Assembly: GCA_020635085.1 (NCBI GenBank) | Contig: JACKAL010000003.1 | Span: forward strand, 309,501 to 373,500 | Direction of reading: 5' to 3' | From: Pseudobdellovibrionaceae bacterium | GTDB taxonomy: Bacteria > Bdellovibrionota > Bdellovibrionia > Bdellovibrionales > JAGQZY01 | Length of the DNA: 64,000 nt | In this document: positions 62,875 through 64,000 of the stretch, in pieces | How the letters are laid out: each line of letters opens with the position of its first letter | Numbering within the stretch: position 1 is the first letter of the stretch | Position numbers and translations under genes: made by a program | Notes under the pieces: model-generated | Told to the model about the DNA's origin: nothing | Seen by the model: only the letters and a program-made list of their open reading frames with translations | The model's database searches: none

Positions 62875-64000
62875 TTGTTGCGAGATGTAAAGGACATTTA
62901 CAACTCATTCGTCTTGTTGTTGATGCGCTTTCTTAAGGCCATTGCGTTGGGCATTGCTTTATCTTCTTGCGTCGCTAACGTGCAAGAGCCCACAGCACAA
63001 TCGGAAGCACATCTTATTTTTTCTACAAGTTCTAATGTGACTGATCAAATTGAAAGTTATGACTTTTTGGTGGCAGCTACGGGTGGTTATTACGATAAAA
63101 CTTTATACGTGATTAACTCTGGTAAAACACTTGCCAGAGAAATTGCAGACATGACTGTCTCTGGACAGAGATTTTTATTTAAGGGTGGAGTTTATCCAGG
63201 TACTGGTGGTACGTGTGCGACAGAATTAAATGAAGGTGATTTTTGTACAATTGTACTGCGTTTCTCTCCAGATACGAACACCATATTTACCGGCGAGTAT
63301 ATTTTAAGTTTTAGTGATAAAGTTTCCGGAACCAAACAATCCACTTTGTCGGTAACTGGTAAAGGCGGTTTGCCGGCATCTCTTGCGATTTCTGACGGGC
63401 CAACTTATGATTTTGGTCCCACACCTATCGGAACATCATTGGATTATACATTTACGGTGACCAATTCGGGAGAGGCGCGTGCCGTTAATGTAAGTGAAAT
63501 AGGTTTAGCCACTCATTTTGGTTTAAAAGGTGGTGTCTATCCTGGAGATGGTGGAACTTGTAATTTAGAAATTACCGGAGGAGGATCGTGTACGATCGTG
63601 GTCAGTTTTACTCCAGCAAATGTGGGAACACTCACCGATACGATTGATCTTCTATACTTTGATGGAATCAACTCGCAACATGCTCAGCGCGACGTGCAAG
63701 GGGATGGGGTGCTTCCGGCAGTTCTTGAAATCTCCGACGCGCCGATATACAGCTTTGGTACGGTCATCGTTGGTCAAGCGCCATCACCGTCACATGTATT
63801 CACAGTGACCAATACGGGTGGCTTACCGGCAACAGGTATTTTTATCGGTGGTCTTGCAGCACCTTATACATTTACCGGGGGAACGTTTCCTGGAACACTT
63901 GGCACATGTACCGCAACTGTTGGTGTGGGAGCAAGTTGTACTGTGGATGTTAGCTTTACGCCAACAGCTCCAGGTGTGTTAACGGATACAATTAATATAG
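62875..64000 (+). CDS. Choice-of-anchor-D repeat surface lipoprotein (runs off right edge)
   Basis: At least 375 residues from the TTG at 62875 (GGAGAGG eight bases before; an ATG at 62923 is an alternative without a ribosome site). A hydrophobic signal ends in the lipobox LSSC. The mature part shows three tandem domains of about 110 residues, each with beta-sandwich features: FxFKGGxYPGxGGTC, SCTIVVSFTP-type strands and FTVTNSGxxxA, the pattern of HYDIN/ASPM-like or choice-of-anchor-D domains. These build long extracellular or periplasmic fibres. The open frame continues beyond the window. Confidence 0.8.
   Translation, partial: MLRDVKDIYNSFVLLLMRFLKAIALGIALSSCVANVQEPTAQSEAHLIFSTSSNVTDQIESYDFLVAATGGYYDKTLYVINSGKTLAREIADMTVSGQRFLFKGGVYPGTGGTCATELNEGDFCTIVLRFSPDTNTIFTGEYILSFSDKVSGTKQSTLSVTGKGGLPASLAISDGPTYDFGPTPIGTSLDYTFTVTNSGEARAVNVSEIGLATHFGLKGGVYPGDGGTCNLEITGGGSCTIVVSFTPANVGTLTDTIDLLYFDGINSQHAQRDVQGDGVLPAVLEISDAPIYSFGTVIVGQAPSPSHVFTVTNTGGLPATGIFIGGLAAPYTFTGGTFPGTLGTCTATVGVGASCTVDVSFTPTAPGVLTDTINI

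Overview
The window looks like chromosomal DNA of a Gram-negative, flagellated, predatory-type bacterium of the Bdellovibrionota (Bdellovibrio or a close relative). The evidence is a roughly 276-residue flagellin, many short exported lipoproteins including one with the FQNCG-type lipobox, a choice-of-anchor-D surface protein, a complete type IV pilus motor cluster, and a dense outer-membrane biogenesis operon. That assignment rests on gene content and style, not on a database search. I saw no rRNA, tRNA, CRISPR array, prophage or insertion sequence.

Layout. 1-2.8 kb (minus): the N-terminal part of purA, then an aminotransferase/hydroxyacid dehydrogenase pair. 2.8-4.9 kb: lptE-like gene, holA and rpsT. 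5.0-8.9 kb: murJ and a very large pilin-like gene, both broken by many small frameshifts that mostly sit in homopolymers. 9.0-16.2 kb: a glycan-assembly island with one GT-C-like membrane protein and four family-2 glycosyltransferases. 16.2-18.6 kb: mazG, ybeY and prfB, the last with a classical programmed +1 frameshift site. 18.6-31.0 kb (plus): an envelope super-operon: lolC/E-lolD-bamA-skp-fabZ-lpxA-(Gfo/Idh oxidoreductase, gnnA-like)-lpxB-lpxK-lpxL-like-DUF3108-heptosyltransferase. It makes lipid A and core LPS and moves lipoproteins and barrels to the outer membrane.

31.0-36.3 kb holds small exported proteins (one built of four exact 27-residue repeats), an L,D-transpeptidase, and an NtrC-type regulator with a CHASE2 histidine kinase. 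36.4-45.5 kb: ribF, then pilB-pilT-pilC-pilS-pilR and a lipoprotein. 45.5-58.6 kb is accessory: HtrA-like protease, secreted HNH-type nuclease, subtilisin, CapA-like protein, a monoheme lipoprotein, an outer-membrane barrel, a SpoIID/LytB protein, several unknowns, a 26-residue membrane microprotein and a candidate small RNA. 58.8-64 kb: a Xer-type recombinase, a ComM/YifB ATPase, flagellin with a large hairpin 3' of it and a cluster of short direct repeats 5' of it, and the start of a choice-of-anchor-D surface lipoprotein that runs off the right edge.

No single unmistakable new system stands out. The most unusual signals are the 27-residue repeat protein (31910-32341), the three-way-junction RNA candidate (56029-56108), the 108-nt hairpin behind flagellin (61294-61401), the microprotein (53559-53639), the small ORF coupled to pilR (43311-43391), the GTCGAGTC cluster (62363-62440), and the gnnA-like gene inside the lpx operon.
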